From: Suillus spraguei | Lineage: Eukaryota > Basidiomycota > Agaricomycetes > Boletales > Suillaceae | Assembly: GCA_016800925.1 (NCBI GenBank) | Contig: JABCPU010000587.1 | Coordinates: 1 to 36,680 of the forward strand | DNA: 36,680 nucleotides | Reading direction: 5' to 3' | Shown: one piece after another, positions 34,820 through 36,680 of the stretch | Position numbering within the stretch: the first letter of the stretch is position 1 | Layout: every line of letters starts with the position of its first letter | Position numbers and translations under genes: made by a program | The notes under the pieces: generated by a model | Told to the model about the DNA's origin: nothing | Database searches by the model: none | The model's input: only the letters and a program-made list of their open reading frames with translations

Positions 34820-36680
34820 ATGGCTGCCAAAGAACTCAAACAATTTACTCTGGAGGAGGTTTCTGAGGTACGTCGAAAAGTCCATTGAGGCCTCAAGACC
34901 GCTTGCTGAGGCCGTTGCGGAGATGTAGCATAACAAACCAGATGACTTGGTGTGTGTTGCGTATATTTAAATTATTACTGAACGAACAATCCATACATTC
35001 TAGTGGGTGGTTATTGACGCAAAGGTATATAATCTGTCCCGGTTTAAAGACTTGCATCCTGGAGGGATTTCTGTCTTGACGGACGAGGAAATTGGTGTGA
35101 TGCTTTCCGTGACAGCTACGCATGATCATTAGTTTTAAACGAAATTCATCCCTCAGCTGGTCAGGATGCTACGGAGGCATTCTATGGGTTGCATCGTCAT
35201 GAAGTTTTGGAGCGACCTCAATACCAACGCCTTCAGATCGGTACTATTCAAGGCGAACAACCTGTCATATACGGCCGAGTTGTCGGAGAAATCAGTGATG
35301 TCCCGTATGCAGAGCCTACTTGGTTATCACAAGGGTATCACAGCCCTTACTACACAGAGGTGAACTGTCACAATCGGTTTCCAAAGCTTTTCCCTGAACT
35401 TTTATACAGGACCACAGGAAGCTCCAACGGGTCATGCGCCGCTTTGTTGATGAGTTCATTTATGAGGATGCACAGGTGAGGCATCAAGATTTCTTTCATC
35501 ACCTGTACCTTATTCAATTTTTGTGATAGGCCCGCGAAGAGGATGGCAAGCGACCCAGTCAAAGCGTAATTGACAAGATGGCGTATGTGAATCTGTTTTT
35601 CAGTATTCAGGTTCTTATTTCAATGTAGTGCAATGAACTTGCACGCAATGCGTATGGGTCCAGGGAAGCACCTTCAAGGGTTATCTTTGATGGATGGTCT
35701 CGTGAAACCTGAGGAGGTAAGTGTAACCATAGCCTGAATTCTTCGTTTTTTTTATAACTTCGGTGCTTTTAATTCCTAGTTTAACTATTTCCACGAACTT
35801 ATCATTACTCAAGAGATCGCACGATGTGGTGCACGAGGATATGGAGATGGTAAGTGTTACTCATGTAGTTGGCGACACCTACTCACTACTCAATATGTAA
35901 GGTTTAATGGGAGGGAAGGTAATTGGACTTCCACCAGTCCTCAATTTTGGCTCGGAAGCACTGAAGGCTCGTGTTGTGCCTGAAGTTTTCGCTGGAAAGA
36001 AGTTCATTTGCCTCGCCATTTCGGAGGCCCAGGCTGGAAGTGATGTTATGGGTTTACAGACAACTGCTGTCAAGAGCGAGGATGGCAAGGAATGGATTGT
36101 AAATGGAACCAAGAAATGGATCACCAATGCTACGTGAGTAACAGGGTCGGTTTGAACTACTGCTGAACGGGTTTTGCATAGTTTCGCAGACTAGTGAGTT
36201 GATCACCGTTCTCAAACAGCAAATTTAAATGCCCTTTTCAGTTTCACTGTAGCTGCAAGACTGAGGATGGTCTCACTGTCATTCTTGTCGAGCGCGGACC
36301 TGGTGTAGAAACGCGGCAAATCAAGACAAGCTATTCCGCAACGGCTGGTACAGCATACATTACTTTCGACAACGTTCGCGTCCCCGTCGAGAATACCCTT
36401 GGTGAGGAAGGCGGCGGAATTTTCGTCATTTTGAGGTATGTAACAATGGTGTATGACGTGAGACTTGAACACTCATCTGTGTCATAGCAACTTCAACCAC
36501 GAGCGGTGGGTCATGTGTTGTAGTTCCGCTCGCAGCCAGCGCAGTGTTGTTGAAGAGTGTCTGAAGTATGTTGAATCCATCATCTCATATTCTCCTTCTT
36601 ACGGCGGGATCGAGATGGGCGACTCAACGAAAGGCTTTTGGGAAGCCCTTGATATCAAAGCTGTGATTCGCTCCAAGCTT
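34820..36680 (+). CDS. Cytochrome b5-acyl-CoA dehydrogenase fusion, 3' end outside window
   Basis: Starts at ATG 34820 (MAAKELKQFTLEEVSE). An N-terminal cytochrome b5 domain follows (HNKPDDLWVVIDAKVYNLSR, heme ligand in HPGG, second His in YGLHRHEVL, 34929-35210). A linker and the acyl-CoA dehydrogenase fold follow: MNLHAMRMGPG, RCGARGYGDGLMGGKVIGLP, FICLAISEAQAGSDVMGLQT (substrate/flavin site, 36006-36062), WIVNGTKKWITNAT, LVERGPGVETRQIKTSYSA, ITFDNVRVPVENTLGEEGGG and NFNHERWVM (36490-36515). The flavoenzyme oxidises acyl-CoA to enoyl-CoA; the fused b5 domain suggests electron exchange through heme and is known for fungal members. Exon 2 (34929-34949) is 21 nt. Introns are 50-90 bp. One-base losses are inferred near 36254 (VACKTEDG) and near 36655. 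The gene is cut by the window edge in KAVIRSKL. Confidence 0.85.

Overview
The window is nuclear DNA of a basidiomycete fungus, most likely a mushroom-forming Agaricomycete. The evidence is dense spliced genes with introns of about 42-60 bp (GT-AG, plus two GC-AG), fungal multi-copy families (a DUF6533-like seven-helix protein, F-box-like proteins, DUF6532), and transposon families typical of the group (DIRS-like tyrosine-recombinase retroelement, Plavaka/CACTA-type DNA transposon, hAT). No rRNA, tRNA or CRISPR was recognised.

Layout. 1-11.2 kb is host DNA: a four-helix membrane protein (1211-2182, +), a SelO-family protein adenylyltransferase (2913-5368, -), a degraded DUF6533-like receptor-type membrane protein (6249-7897, +) and a cysteine-rich zinc-binding-type protein (9190-10827, -). 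11.9-27.4 kb is a nest of transposons. 28.0-36.7 kb is host DNA again: a 56-residue secreted cysteine-rich peptide (28036-28206, +), an alpha-methylacyl-CoA racemase-like CoA transferase (28980-30465, +), two tandem F-box-like genes (30602-32267 and 32704-34411, -), and a cytochrome b5/acyl-CoA dehydrogenase fusion that runs off the right edge (34820-36680, +).

The nest can be read from target-site duplications and empty-site reading frames. A minus-strand DIRS-like element (gag, reverse transcriptase/RNase H, tyrosine recombinase) was cut inside its RT YMDD motif by an 11.1 kb element with 29/30-bp terminal inverted repeats and a 2-bp duplication (CA). That element carries two divergent genes: a decayed Plavaka transposase (+) and a well preserved DUF6532 gene (-). 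A 273-bp MITE whose ends match those of the Plavaka element sits in the last exon of DUF6532 (duplication TG), and a hAT element sits in that MITE (8-bp duplication GATATATT). A second MITE copy, differing at one visible base, sits in the DIRS gag (duplication TA). The most interesting possibility is that DUF6532 is a regular second gene of Plavaka elements, comparable to the two-protein CACTA/En-Spm systems of plants.

A caution for all protein calls: nearly every conserved host gene contains one or more single-base insertions or deletions, mostly in homopolymer runs, that break the frame without disturbing the flanking conserved sequence. This looks largely like consensus error, although the CoA transferase and the first F-box gene have enough breaks to be real pseudogenes. 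The transposons additionally carry TGA stops at positions where arginine CGA is plausible, as expected from C-to-T decay.
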